In this document: one piece after another, positions 1-11,764 of the stretch
Numbering within the stretch: the first letter of the stretch is position 1
How the letters are laid out: each line of letters starts with the position of its first letter
NCBI GenBank assembly: GCA_963729815.1
Contig: CAVSPU010000004.1
Location: 186,001-250,000, forward strand
Reading direction: 5' to 3'
Source of the DNA: DAHUXN01 sp963729815
GTDB taxonomy: Bacteria > Acidobacteriota > Terriglobia > Acidiferrales > UBA7541
Length of the DNA stretch: 64,000 nt
Translations under genes and position numbers: made by a program
The notes under the pieces: model-generated
Told to the model about the DNA's origin: nothing
Database searches by the model: none
The model's input: only the letters and a program-made list of their open reading frames with translations

Positions 1-763
1 CGCCCGTCCAATGGATACCCTCCGGATTCGTGCTGAATGAGCCGAGGTATCGCCACAGATGCACGTATTCGATCGACGTGTTGTGGATGATTTGAGCCTT
101 CAGAGGGCCCCAACCACCGACTTCAATCAACCCAAGAATCGGAATCAGAAGCGCGCCGGCCCATATGAGCACGAATTGAAGCACTTCATTGAAAATCGCC
201 GAGCGAAGCCCCCCAAGCGCAACGTAAATCGCAACCGTGACCGCCGAAATCCAGATGCTGAAGCTCATGTTCCAGCCCAGAACAATCTTCAGCACGAGAG
301 CCATCGAATACATATTGATGCCGCTCATCAGGACCGTCATGAACGCGAAGGAAACAGCGGCGAGACCACGGCTCGATTCGCCGAATCGCAGTTTCAGGTA
401 GCCCGGAACGGAGTGGGTCTTGGAAATGTAATAGAACGGCATCATGAAGACGCCCAAGAAGAGCATTGCAGGAATCGCGGCGATCCAATAAGCGTGGGTA
501 GCCAGAATGCCGTACTCATAAGCTGAAGAGGCCCATCCCATCAGTTCGAGCGCTCCTAGATTTGCAGAGAGAAAGCTGAGACCGGCAATCCACGCCGTCA
601 TCTCGCGGCCGGCCATGAAGAAATCCTCGCCGGTGCTCGAGCGCCTCTTCAGATAAAAGCCGATTGCCAGGACAAGTGCGAAATAAAAAACAACGATGAT
701 GAGATCTACTGGGGAGAGATGGACGAGCCGAGAGGGAACAACTGAAACCAGGGCGAGCGTCAT
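1..763 (-). CDS. Sodium:solute symporter (SSS family), C-terminus beyond window
   Basis: Translating the minus strand from the ATG at 763 gives an uninterrupted frame of about 254 residues that runs off the window edge, so only the N-terminal part is present. Successive hydrophobic segments start around residue 17 (VDLIIIVVFYFALVLAIGF). They are followed by the GEDFFMAGREM loop and the SANLGALELMGWAS stretch, which resemble the SSS/SLC5 sodium-substrate symporter fold, especially the sugar (vSGLT-like) branch. The gene lies 171 bp downstream of the GH27 alpha-galactosidase in the same direction, so uptake of the released sugar is a reasonable guess. The substrate itself cannot be read from the sequence. 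Confidence 0.82.
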   Translation of the reverse strand, partial: MTLALVSVVPSRLVHLSPVDLIIVVFYFALVLAIGFYLKRRSSTGEDFFMAGREMTAWIAGLSFLSANLGALELMGWASSAYEYGILATHAYWIAAIPAMLFLGVFMMPFYYISKTHSVPGYLKLRFGESSRGLAAVSFAFMTVLMSGINMYSMALVLKIVLGWNMSFSIWISAVTVAIYVALGGLRSAIFNEVLQFVLIWAGALLIPILGLIEVGGWGPLKAQIIHNTSIEYVHLWRYLGSFSTNPEGIHWTG

Positions 764-934
764 GACTGTCTCGCCACGATGTGTGCGAGTTCTTGCTCTG
801 GCGCGAAACGCGAGAGCGCCAATGCACCTAGCTGGTTCACTGAAATCAGGGAACGATGGAGATTTTGTAGACCAAGGGCGAGCGTGTCAGCGGTTTGACA
901 TCGCGGGTGATTCAATTTCTATCCGATCCGCAAC

Positions 935-2089
935 TTACCTCGATTTGATCCTGACCAGTACGACGCCGTGCATCGGCACATAAGCGGTGAATTTATCCGT
1001 GAATGTGCCGAGATCTTTTCTCAGCCACAAATCGCGCACTGTAGCGCCCCCGGTGATGCCGATTTCCGCGAAGTTGACCGTCATTTGTTCTGTGTTCCGT
1101 TGCCGGTTGAACAACCCGACTACCTTACTGCCGTCGGCCATCGGTTTCATCCAAATCTCAAACGGCCCTTCTTGAGCGATCCGGTAACCTTGCTTGCCGA
1201 GCGGATCCTGGTCGACGGCAATCACTTCGGGATTCGTAAGCAATTCGACCGTATACGGAGTCATCTGGGAGAGATCGTTCCCTGCCATCAGAGGGGCAGC
1301 AAGAATGGCCCACAAGCCCATATGCGTGCGGTACTCATCTTCCGACATTCCGCCATTGCCGACTTCGAGCATGTCCGGATCGTTCCAATGGCCAGGGCCG
1401 GCATATTTCTCAAGCCCATTTTGGCCGAAGCCGATTTCTGCCATGACGAAATAGCGGTCGCTGATGTCGTTAGTCGTTCGCCACAAATTGCCGCCAACAG
1501 ATGCTCCCCACTCCCAAACTTTGTGCCATCCATATTGGCAAAGGCTAAGAACGATTGGGCGGCCGGTCTTTTGCAACGCGTCGTGCATTTTCGTATAGGC
1601 GGCTTCCATATCGTCGAGGCTTCCGCCCGATTGGCACCAGTCGTACTTCAGGTAATCCATTCCCCATTTTGCGTAGGTCTGAGCGTCCTGCTCCTCATGG
1701 TCCAGACTACCTTCATAACCCGCGCAGGTTTTCGCCGCCGGCGAAGAATAAATACCTAGCTTGAGCCCTTTGCTGTGGACGTAATCGGCGAGTGCCTTCA
1801 TGTCGGGAAATTTTGCGTTTGGTTGGATAAACCCATCGGCGTCGCGCTGTCCGGCCCAGGTGTCGTCGATGACGATATAAGTGTATCCTGCGGCTTTCAT
1901 TCCGCTGGAGAGCATCGCATCCGCTTCGGCCCGAACGATCTTGTCATCGATTCGATCGGCGAAGTGGTTCCAGCTATTCCAGCCCATGGGCGGCGTCGGG
2001 GCCAGATTGGTTTGTTGAGCAATACAAGGAAGTGCAAAAAAAAGACAGTACAAAAGAGCCCAGAGGCATCCGAAGATTTTCTTATTCAC
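935..2089 (-). CDS. Alpha-galactosidase, GH27 (secreted)
   Basis: This is a 384-residue protein with a signal peptide (about residues 1-25, ending CIAQQ). The GH27 signatures are clear: PPMGWNSWNHF near residue 33, IVIDDTW near 72, and YLKYDWC, in which D150 is the expected nucleophile. WRTTNDISD contains the expected acid/base D208. GH27 enzymes remove terminal alpha-linked galactose, or N-acetylgalactosamine, from oligosaccharides with retention of configuration. Length is normal for a bacterial GH27 with its small C-terminal beta domain. The gene sits between a TonB receptor and a Na+ symporter in the same direction, which suggests an uptake and hydrolysis unit for alpha-galactosides. Confidence 0.93.
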   Translation of the reverse strand: MNKKIFGCLWALLYCLFFALPCIAQQTNLAPTPPMGWNSWNHFADRIDDKIVRAEADAMLSSGMKAAGYTYIVIDDTWAGQRDADGFIQPNAKFPDMKALADYVHSKGLKLGIYSSPAAKTCAGYEGSLDHEEQDAQTYAKWGMDYLKYDWCQSGGSLDDMEAAYTKMHDALQKTGRPIVLSLCQYGWHKVWEWGASVGGNLWRTTNDISDRYFVMAEIGFGQNGLEKYAGPGHWNDPDMLEVGNGGMSEDEYRTHMGLWAILAAPLMAGNDLSQMTPYTVELLTNPEVIAVDQDPLGKQGYRIAQEGPFEIWMKPMADGSKVVGLFNRQRNTEQMTVNFAEIGITGGATVRDLWLRKDLGTFTDKFTAYVPMHGVVLVRIKSR

Positions 2090-2167
2090 TCTCTTACCTT
2101 CCGCCGGCCGGTTGAAGTGACAGGAGAGAACCCGGATGCGCAGGCGGCCTTTCGATCGAGAAGTTTA

Positions 2168-2213
2168 ACGCATTCACTGGACGCGGTGAGAAACTTGCAT
2201 CCAGTGAATGCGT
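2168..2213. repeat. Perfect 14-bp inverted repeat between TonB receptor and GH27 gene
   Basis: The arms ACGCATTCACTGGA (2168-2181) and TCCAGTGAATGCGT (2200-2213) are perfectly complementary around an 18-nt loop. The hairpin lies in the 152-bp gap between the receptor stop codon and the alpha-galactosidase start. There is no U-run after it on the minus strand, so a classical intrinsic terminator is not well supported. It could be an mRNA-stabilising hairpin, a partial terminator or a protein-binding palindrome. Confidence 0.6.
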
Positions 2214-2241
2214 CTGAGAGCGAATACACACCAATCCTGGC

Positions 2242-5200
2242 CTAGAAGTCAATGCTCGCGCGCAATTCGATAATACGCGGGCCGCTGAGACCACCCGTAC
2301 CAGACTGTCCGAAAGTGGCACCATCCTGTATGTTGTCGGAACCGAACGTGCTGGCACCGTTTGGATTGGCCCACTCAGGGTGGTTGAAGGCATTGAGGAA
2401 CTCACCCTGCAACATAAATCGGATGCTCTCCCGAATCGGTACAACCTTGGTGATCGACAAATCGTCGTTCCATAGGTGAGGCCCGTACAGGTACGGATCG
2501 CCGGAAAGCGTGCCTGGATTCAAGTTCTGGCAAACGCCCACCAATCCGCTGTTACAGTTTGCCGGAGTATTGTAGCCCGACGGCTGGGCGGCCACGAGCA
2601 GTTTTGGATTAATGGCGTATGCCCAAGCTCCCAGCGGGAGATTGGTACTACCATATTGGCTAGCACTGGGATGGAAAACGCCGACATTGGCCTGCAACTG
2701 AGACAGGGTCACGCCGTTGAGAACCACGCCGCCATCCGCGTAGTCGTTATACGTGTTATAACCTCCAGCCAGTGCAAAGGGGAATCCGGTTTCGTACGTA
2801 AAGATGGTTCCCAATGTCCAACCACCGACGAACTTGTCCATTAGACCGGAATGGTTAAGGAACCTCTTGCCGCTGCCGAACGGAAGGTCGAAGGTTCCGC
2901 TGGCATGCAGCACCTGCCGGATGTCGAACAGTGTTGGACCGTAGCTCAATCGCAGATCGCGCATCGTAAAGTTATTGAACGTGCCCAGCCACTGCTCATC
3001 CGGCTGTACGCCTAGAGTGTGGCTCCACGTGTAGTTCGCGTCGAACTGCATGCCATGCCATTCTTTTTGCCGGAAATCGACCTGCAAGCCCTCGTACATG
3101 CTGTAGCCGCCATTGGTCATGAATTCCTGAGGTGGACCATAAACGGGTCCGGCACCATATGGATTGGCCTGGAAGAAGTTCGCCGGGTATTTCCCCGGAG
3201 CGGTGAAGCTCCCGAAGCTGCCATTCGCGCAAGGGCTCACATTTGACCCGACGAGGTTACAGATATAAGGCACCGGGCCGCTGGGAGTTGACAACGCATG
3301 AGCCAAGGCGCCAGCCGCTCCCTGCTGCAGGTTGGTAATGAAACCGCCATTCGCGTAATCGGTGAACGGTACGCCAGGACCTCCAGATGCCTCACCGGCG
3401 AACGCCGTGTCGAAAATCGGCAGCGGTTGCTGTCCAGCGTATCCATTGTTGGCAAACGAAGTTATTCCGTTCTGAGCGTTGATTGCCAAGTTCGTTTGCG
3501 CAGCTTGGAATTCGTTCAGGAACCCATTCTCAAAAATGTTGATTTCGTTGGGGTCCTGGGCAATCCATTGGTGCACACTTCGCGAGCCGACATACCGGAC
3601 TTCAAGGACGTTGCTGTGGCCAATTTCTCGCTGAACGCCCAAGTTCCATTCCTGAACGTACGGCTCCAGAATGTTCGGGTCAAAACCGGCTTCTCCATAG
3701 TAGTAGTTCCAAGCCAACTCGCTCTGAGGGACTGCTTTTCCATAGAACGGCGGTTCCTCATTATAGGGAACAGGCGTGTTCGGGCCAAACAGAGTCCCGA
3801 GCGTCAGACTCCCCGGCGTGAAGTTTCCCGTCCCTGGGCTACCGTTGGCCGCAAGAGAAAAGGTTTGGAAGTACCCGATACCGTGGTTCGTGCCGAAGTT
3901 CCAGAAATATTGATTCGACTCTGTAAAACGTTTCAGGTCAAAGCCAGCTCGGACAACCGTCTTGCCGCTATCGCCGAAGAGTTTGTTCAATATCCCTTCC
4001 GTGTAGCTGGGATTCCAAGCAACGCCAACCGTCGGCTGCGGGGTTACATCCCACGACCCGTACTGATGAGACCCGGCAAGATAGGTGGGCGTGTTCGTTC
4101 CAAACTCGACACCCGGGTCGAAGATGTTGCCGACGCCAGAAGGCCCCCAAAATGAATCGAGCGGGGTGCCAAGGTATTGGTGTGCCAAGTCGTGATCGTC
4201 GCCGACGAAGTCCCAGCGCAGGCCCAAATTGACCGTCAAGGTCGGCCTGAAGTGATAAGAGTCGTGCGCGAATAATCCCCACGATCTCTGGAGTTCATCG
4301 AGATTGACAGTGGACCCCGGAGTAGTGCCGTATTCTCCCGTAGCGGGATTGTACGGGAAACCGCTGCCGGTTGGCCCGACGCTGGAAATTCTGCCCACGA
4401 GTGTCGCGTAGAGCGCTTCCGCCTCGGACTTATCCACGGAGTCCGCATTGGCAAAGTAGTTGTTAAAGTCAGTATATGCCGGGTCGCCGTTGGCAAGTCC
4501 CAGGGTGATTTGCGGAATGCCATCCGGAGGATTGTAGTAATGGTCCTGCTCGCGCGAATAGTCAAAGCCGAAATAGATAGTGTGGGCGCCGTGCAACCAC
4601 GTCAAAGTGTCCTCGGCGGTAATCCGAGGATAATAATTACCAGCCGCCAGATTATACTCTTGGCCCGAATTTCCTAAGCCCCAGTTTACTGCGGGCGCGG
4701 TGGTCCAAGTGGGCGTCTCGCCAAACCCGCCATAAGCCCAAGTCATACAGATAGCCGCCACGGAATTCGTTCACCAGATTGGGCGAAATGGTCCAGCCAA
4801 TACCAACCGAACTAGTGTAGTTCTTTATACCCTCAGCACCGTACTGGCCTGCGAAGTCCGAACCTGGGTAGTAAGGGAAAGTATTACCGTTGTAGGTTGA
4901 CTTTGTTTCCTCGAATGCGAAGTTGACTCTAAGGTTCTGCGTGGCGTTGTAGTCCAAGCGTACCGCCGGAAAATACTGAATGACAGGGGTAGCTACAGCC
5001 CAGTTCACGATTTCTGTGTTTGGGTCGCCGCTTGGCGTAATGATGGCGTTCGTGGCAGTGAGGTCCTTATTGATCAAAGCAAGCTCTGAGGTGATGTTCG
5101 CATACGTGTTATTTGGACAAGGATTTTCACCCGCAGAGCAGGCAGCCGGAGTGGCAGGATTATTTATAGTCGTCGGAATACCACCATAGGAAGCCGCCAC

Positions 5201-6267
5201 AGTCGACAAGAGATTAACTTGCTGCCCCACCGCGAATCCAGCGCTCCCGGGCTGATGGATAGTATAAACACCTGTCTGCGCAAGCGGCGACAAGAAAGTC
5301 TGCGTCTCAGTAGTGCCGCCCGGCTGTCTCCACGTTGAGAAGGAGCCGAAGAAAAAGAGCTTGTTTTTCTTGATCGGTCCTCCCACAGTGCCGCCAAACT
5401 GATTGAGGATGAGCTGATTTCTTGGCAGGCCAACAGCATTGTTATACCAACTATTGGCGTCCAGATCGGAATTGCGGAAATCCTCGAACACCTGGCCGTG
5501 GTAGGAGTTCGTGCCTCCTTTGGTCAAGTAGCTGGCGCCCATGGATCCCGCCCCGAAGCCCTCATTCACGTCTGTCTGGCTCGTTTGGATCGTCATTTCC
5601 TGAATGTCCTCGAGCCGCGCTGCATTGCAGGAGTGAGGATTACCCCCGAATTTCATGCGGTTGGTAGTTCGCGGCAACACCGTCCACCGTGTTGCTCTCA
5701 GCGATCAGAGGCAGGCCGTTCCACGATCCCATAGCCAGCAGTCCCTGAATATCCCGGAGTTAGGAACACGAGCTGGCTCACATCGCGACCCCGCTAGAGG
5801 CAGATCATTGATCTGTTTCATGTCGATGGTCGAGCCGAGAGCGTTGACGAAGTCTGCAGCAAAGGCGTCGCGCTGGCGGTTACCACCACTTTCTCCGTCG
5901 CCGCGCCGATCTTCAGGGTGACCTTGATGTCGGTCACGCGTCCGCCCTGGACGATCACGGAGCTGAGAACCTGCATTTCAAACCCCGCTTTCGTAATCGT
6001 CAGCTCATACGTTCCAAACGGCACGCTGGCAAACGTGTACTAGGCCTCCGCTTTCCGTCGTGCCATTGATGACACTATTCGTGTCCAGATTCCTTAGCGC
6101 GACACGGCAGCACCAGCAATAGAAGCCGCGCTGGGGTCCAACACCGTGATTTTCACCGTTCCCACAGTGCCGCCCTGCCCCCAAACCGGCAGAGCCGTCA
6201 GCGCGAAAAACACGGCCAAGCAAATCGCCACGCTGCTGATGAAAGCGCGAGAAAAACTCCGCGACAT
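2242..6267 (-). pseudogene. Oar-like TonB-dependent receptor, broken by several frameshifts
   Basis: The start at 6267 follows a strong AAGGAGGAG ribosome site and encodes a signal peptide (MSRSFSRAFISSVAICLAV...) and the first strand of a carboxypeptidase-regulatory-like domain. The plug (QINDLPLAG, VDGV, ARLEDIQEM) and the 22-strand barrel, ending in ASIDF with a terminal Phe, can be recovered only by changing frame. Shifts lie near 6100, 6040, 5832, at several points between 5800 and 5640, and near 4745, where NEFRGGYLY continues as TWAYGGFGETP in another frame. The long intact piece is 2242-4761. In Acidobacteria such receptors import oligosaccharides. Either the gene is decaying or the assembly is poor here; the neighbouring genes are intact. 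Confidence 0.85.
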
Positions 6268-6512
6268 AAACTCCTCCTTAAGCACACCCAAACTTTATTT
6301 TCATCCCTGAACCGCGAATCCAAATACCGGCCTGCACAACGGATGACTTGACCCCTGCTGAAAACAGCCAGTTAATTATGACCATGCTTCTGAAAAAAAC
6401 GTGAGATCCGTTCGTGAAAGAACCAGACGGAAAAAGTGAGAACGAAACGGACCGTGGCGACAAAACGGAAGTGGGCACGCGCCGGAGCACCGGGCGCGAC
6501 GCTGAACCTCGA

Positions 6513-6526
6513 AGTAAACGTTTACT
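6513..6526. promoter_or_regulatory. Putative LacI-family operator for the TonB receptor
   Basis: AGTAAACGTTTACT is a perfect 14-bp palindrome with the central CG and AAACGTTT core typical of LacI/GalR-family operators. It lies about 40 bp downstream of the predicted transcription start of the leftward promoter, a position suited to repression. The identical 12-bp core recurs at 6704-6715, and close variants occur at 9764, 9927 and 17957. Confidence 0.75.
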
Positions 6527-6572
6527 CATACTACCCACCCCAATGACACTGTCCCCGCAACGATGACTGACT

Positions 6573-6600
6573 TTTATAATTCATTAATACTACTTGTCAA
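6573..6600 (-). promoter_or_regulatory. Sigma-70-type promoter for the leftward TonB/GH27 operon
   Basis: On the minus strand a perfect TTGACA (complement of 6595-6600) and TATAAA (complement of 6573-6578) are separated by 16 bp. Transcription would start near 6566, leaving a leader of about 300 nt before the receptor start at 6267. That leader contains the palindrome at 6513-6526. Confidence 0.7.
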
Positions 6601-6703
6601 GCCCAATTTTAAAGATTTTGCGGCGCGGATGTAAAATTTGCGGCGTGCTAGTTCGTGAGGTCCGGTCTCGGGGTCGGATCTGAACAGACTTCTACGTAAA
6701 ATG

Positions 6704-6715
6704 GTAAACGTTTAC
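6704..6715. promoter_or_regulatory. Putative LacI-family operator upstream of the TPR gene
   Basis: GTAAACGTTTAC is identical to the core of the palindrome at 6513-6526, 190 bp away. It lies 117 bp before the start of the rightward TPR gene. Two copies in one divergent region could allow looping by a tetrameric repressor; that is inference. Confidence 0.72.
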
Positions 6716-6831
6716 AGATTACCGTCGTCGTCCCGAAACCGAACAGTCGCCACGAATCTTCCGCAAGAGGGCGGCTGGCTGTGGTAGAACAGGTCTAACG
6801 GTTATGAATGTAACGCTAGGACGTTCTGGGC

Positions 6832-8013
6832 ATGAGGTCGACCAAAAACTGGCGAGCAACTCTTACCCTTATACACTACTGCGCGGTGGCGACTCTGCCG
6901 CTGGTCTTCTGGGCGGGCGGATCGGCAAGGGCCTTGGTCAAAACGGATACCGTCTGGGGCAGTTCACCAAGCCAATCGAGCCAGTCCAGCGAAGCGGAAT
7001 CAAAGCTTCAGACAGGGATTACACTCACTCGGCAAGGCAGATTTTCCGAAGCGATTCCATATTTTCTGGCTGCGCGCGGCCATGTTACGGATGAGTACGC
7101 TGCCAGCTTTAATCTTGCCTTGTGCTATCTGGGAACAAATCAATTCGATCAGGCAATTCAAATCCTCGACTCCTTGACGAAGGACGGACACGAAACAGCC
7201 GACGTAAATGATCTTTTGGCACAGGCTTACGTGGGTTCCGCACAACCGAAGAAGGCGCTCGCCGCCTTTCAGCAAGCCGCCGAACAGAACCCGCAAAACG
7301 AAAGGCTCTACCTTTTTGTAACTGACGCCTGCATGGATCACCAGGCTTACGATCTCGGCATCGAAATCCTGAATCTCGGGCTACAACGACTCCCTCATTC
7401 GGCGCGATTGCATTACGAGCGAGGCGTTTTCTTTACATTTGAAAATCAGCCTGACCAAGCGAAGTCCGATTTCAATGCGGCAAGAGAGCTCGCCCCGGGC
7501 AGCGAAATTTTTTATATGGCGGCGGGCCAAGCAGCCCTTCTGGAGGGCAACATTGCAGAAGCAATAAGGATTACGCACCAGGGAATCCAAAATGGCCACG
7601 AGAACTACATTCTACTAGCTATATTCGGGGCCGCAGTCGCTCGCTCCGGCGCAACGCCTAGCCAACGGGAGTTCGCGGAGGCGCAAAAGGCGCTGGAAAA
7701 ATCCGCGGCAGAACGCCCCGATTACGAAGTTTCGCAGATCGCGCTTGGCGAACTTTACCTCGCGGCAGGACGTCTCGATGATGCGATCGCGCGCCTCCAG
7801 AATGCGCGGCTACTCGCACCGACGGACACCGCGATCTATTCACATTTGGCAATTGCATATCGACGCCGAGGAAACCTTGACGAAGAAAAGCAGATGCTAA
7901 CAATCCTCTCTAAATTGAATCAAGAGCAAGCCGAAAAATACAAGACGGATTCACCCAACAAGGCAGGTTACGTTGCGTCAGGACGAGGCATTCAAAAAAA
8001 TCCACAGCAATAA
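6832..8013 (+). CDS. Secreted TPR-repeat protein
   Basis: This 393-residue protein begins with a hydrophobic export signal (about residues 8-35, LTLIHYCAVATLPLVFWAGG). The rest is tandem tetratricopeptide repeats: LQTGITLTRQGRFSEAIPYF, then AASFNLALCYLGTNQFDQAI, and so on to about residue 375. TPR arrays are protein-binding scaffolds and no catalytic domain is visible. The ATG at 6832 is preceded by AGGACG at suitable spacing. The gene lies downstream of a LacI-type palindrome and converges with a CRTAC1 gene, leaving 33 bp between stop codons. TPR and CRTAC1 genes occur together repeatedly in this window, so a joint role at the cell envelope is likely but unproven. Confidence 0.8.
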   Translation: MRSTKNWRATLTLIHYCAVATLPLVFWAGGSARALVKTDTVWGSSPSQSSQSSEAESKLQTGITLTRQGRFSEAIPYFLAARGHVTDEYAASFNLALCYLGTNQFDQAIQILDSLTKDGHETADVNDLLAQAYVGSAQPKKALAAFQQAAEQNPQNERLYLFVTDACMDHQAYDLGIEILNLGLQRLPHSARLHYERGVFFTFENQPDQAKSDFNAARELAPGSEIFYMAAGQAALLEGNIAEAIRITHQGIQNGHENYILLAIFGAAVARSGATPSQREFAEAQKALEKSAAERPDYEVSQIALGELYLAAGRLDDAIARLQNARLLAPTDTAIYSHLAIAYRRRGNLDEEKQMLTILSKLNQEQAEKYKTDSPNKAGYVASGRGIQKNPQQ

Positions 8014-8046
8014 ATACGTTCTACTTCCACTTGGTCAAAGGCAAAT

Positions 8047-9777
8047 CTATTTTCGCAGATTGAGGTGGGGGAAAGGCCGTTCGACGGGCCCCTGCCCTTC
8101 CTTAATCGCGATGACTTGGTCAGCCTTGAGATTCTTCAGGACCGTGGTGATTCCGCTCGGCCAGAGAACCTCCACTGAATCCACCCTAATGCGGTGACCC
8201 AATCCAAAATGGAGCCGTGGATCCTGCGCGGACTGGTAACTCATCCCGCCCTTCCTCTGGTCGTAGAGAATCAAGTCGCTCGCCACGACCTTGATGCGTG
8301 CACCCACGCCGTCCCGATTCGATTTTGTTCCAATCAGAAAAATCTGTATCCAGTGATTTGCGTTTCCGCCGTCGTTGCGCAGCAATTGCGGCGCTTCGCC
8401 ATTATTGTTCACAAGAATGTCGAGGTCGCCATCATTGTCAAAATCCCCAACGGCGGCGCCGCGGCTCACGCGAGGAAGAACAAAGTCAGCTCCCAAACGA
8501 TCACTGACGTTGTCGAAGACACCATGGCCGAGGTTACGAAACATGAGCTTGGGCTCCGCGTAGTGAACGGCTGCGTTATAACGTTCGATGTTGTCGAGAA
8601 CATGACCGTTCGCCATGAAAATGTCGCATGCGCCATCGTTGTCGTAATCCATGATTCGCGCGCCAAACCCACTCATATGAAATGTCGTGTAGCCAAGTTG
8701 AGACCGCAAAGTCGCGTCGTCAAATGTTCCGTCACCCATATTTTTATACAAACGTGCGAGCTGCGAATCGAGGTGCGTGACGACAAGGTCCATTCGGCCG
8801 TCGCCTGTTGTGTCGGCCGCATCGGTCCCCATCCCCGCTTCTGGCAAACCATCGGCGCTCACAGCAACACCTGCGGAGTATCCGACTTCGCGAAACGATC
8901 CATCCCTGTTGTTGTGGAACAAGAAGTTGGCCATCGAATCGTTCGCGATAAAAATATCCTGCCAGCCATCATAGTCATAATCGAACGTGACAATCCCCAG
9001 CCCATTGCCCGGTTTCAAGCCCACGCCGGATTGTTTGCTGACATCCGTGAAGGTTCCGTCGCCGTTGTTATGGAAGAGGGTAGGCGGTGTGCCGTTGTAG
9101 TCGTCAGGATGGCAATAGCTGCGCATGCCGGGCCCGTGGTCGCCACACCAGAAATTGCGATCCGGCGACCAGTCAATATAATTGGCGATCACCAAGTCGA
9201 GATGACCGTCGTTGTCGTAATCGAACCAGGCTGCGCTGGACGCCCAACGACCGGGATTCTGCACTCCCGCCCGAACCGTAACATCAGTGAAAGTTCCATT
9301 GCCGTTGTTGTGGTAGAGAATACATCGCCCATAGCCGAGGACGAGCAGATCCGGAAATCCGTCGTTGTCATAATCACCTACGGCTACGCCCATGCCAAAC
9401 AAGCCCTCTGCAGCGACGCCCGCCTGCGAAGTGACGTCGGTGAAGGTTCCGTCTCCATCATTGTGGTAGAGAGCACTGCGCAAAGAATGCGACGGAGTGT
9501 AAACGCGCGTCGCCGCTCCGTTCACAAGATATAAGTCGAGTAGGCCATCCTGGTCGTAGTCAATCCACCCGCAACCAGATCCCATGGTTTCGATTAGATA
9601 TTTCTCTGGTGACGCAGCATTGTCATGGCGAAAGTGAATTCCCGCAGATTGCGCAACGTCGACGAATTTGACAGGCAATACTGAAGACGTGCGTCCGCGA
9701 GATAGCGAAGGGGCCGCCAGCGCCAGGCCCATATATTTCAGCATGTCTCTTCTAGAAATTCCGGAGAACGTTTTCAC
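8047..9777 (-). CDS. CRTAC1 family protein (FG-GAP/VCBS propeller with ASPIC/UnbV), Tat-exported
   Basis: This 576-residue protein starts with a Tat-like signal (SRRDMLKYMGLALAAPSL). FG-GAP/VCBS-type repeats follow from about residue 35 to 480, each with a calcium-binding DxDxDG loop such as DYDQDGLLD, DYDNDGFPD and DYDNDGHLD. These usually fold as a beta-propeller. The C-terminal ASPIC/UnbV domain is visible at about residues 490-560 (NHWIQIFLIGTKSNRDGVGARI ... VEVLWPSG). The family is abundant in Acidobacteria and Planctomycetes, but its biochemical role is not established; adhesion or glycan binding is often suggested. The start codon overlaps a LacI-type palindrome (9764-9775). Confidence 0.88.
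   Translation of the reverse strand: MKTFSGISRRDMLKYMGLALAAPSLSRGRTSSVLPVKFVDVAQSAGIHFRHDNAASPEKYLIETMGSGCGWIDYDQDGLLDLYLVNGAATRVYTPSHSLRSALYHNDGDGTFTDVTSQAGVAAEGLFGMGVAVGDYDNDGFPDLLVLGYGRCILYHNNGNGTFTDVTVRAGVQNPGRWASSAAWFDYDNDGHLDLVIANYIDWSPDRNFWCGDHGPGMRSYCHPDDYNGTPPTLFHNNGDGTFTDVSKQSGVGLKPGNGLGIVTFDYDYDGWQDIFIANDSMANFLFHNNRDGSFREVGYSAGVAVSADGLPEAGMGTDAADTTGDGRMDLVVTHLDSQLARLYKNMGDGTFDDATLRSQLGYTTFHMSGFGARIMDYDNDGACDIFMANGHVLDNIERYNAAVHYAEPKLMFRNLGHGVFDNVSDRLGADFVLPRVSRGAAVGDFDNDGDLDILVNNNGEAPQLLRNDGGNANHWIQIFLIGTKSNRDGVGARIKVVASDLILYDQRKGGMSYQSAQDPRLHFGLGHRIRVDSVEVLWPSGITTVLKNLKADQVIAIKEGQGPVERPFPHLNLRK
9764..9775. promoter_or_regulatory. Weaker LacI-type palindrome overlapping a CRTAC1 start codon
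   Basis: GAGAACGTTTTC differs at one position from the symmetrical GAAAACGTTTTC found 163 bp away at 9927-9938. It overlaps the initiation codon of the leftward CRTAC1 gene, so part of the match comes from coding sequence. It could be an auxiliary operator or a chance match. Confidence 0.35.
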
Positions 9778-9926
9778 GAAAGAATCTCAGTCCTGATTAG
9801 AATTCACCGAAATCAAATGCGCTCCAAGCCTATATCAGCAAAAATTGGTGTCGCTAAGAGAAATCCGCGCTGTCTGAATGCGAGCGCCACGGCTTGTTGG
9901 TATTCTTTTCCCGTTGACTGTAGCAG

Positions 9927-9938
9927 GAAAACGTTTTC
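9927..9938. promoter_or_regulatory. Putative LacI-family operator between divergent CRTAC1 genes
   Basis: GAAAACGTTTTC is a perfect 12-bp palindrome with the same AAACGTTT core as the sites at 6514 and 6704. A TTGACT hexamer lies just upstream at 9914-9919, so the site would fall within or next to a rightward promoter and could block it. It is 43 bp before the preferred GTG start of the following gene. Confidence 0.68.
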
Positions 9939-9980
9939 AGGTGGATAGTGTCGAGGGTGCGGAAAGGGGAAGGAACACGA

Positions 9981-11720
<1,740 letters not shown>

Positions 11721-11764
11721 GCGTGGCGGCTAGACGCGGCGAAATTCGATGAACGTTCCGAGGG

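Larger units (their letters stand above)
6268..6831. other. Divergent regulatory region between TonB receptor and TPR gene
   Basis: This 564-bp stretch holds no convincing gene. It contains the leftward promoter at 6573-6600 and two copies of a GTAAACGTTTAC palindrome (6514-6525 and 6704-6715), described separately. The short reading frames seen here have no ribosome site or recognisable product. Confidence 0.7.

Noticed and set aside
186..827. Two short minus-strand frames (186-488 and 516-827) as separate genes
   Set aside because: They are out-of-frame shadows of the continuous SSS transporter frame that starts at 763 and runs off the window edge.
4652..6267. Programmed frameshifting in the TonB receptor
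   Set aside because: At least six shifts in both directions without slippery heptamers at the junctions do not fit programmed recoding; decay or sequence error is simpler.
8194..9534. Long plus-strand open frame (446 codons) opposite the CRTAC1 gene at 8047-9777
   Set aside because: It mirrors the DxDxDG repeats and codon bias of the real gene, has Val/Ile-rich low-information sequence and no ribosome site or family similarity. The same explanation covers 10272-10991 and the 487-codon frame at 58217-59680.
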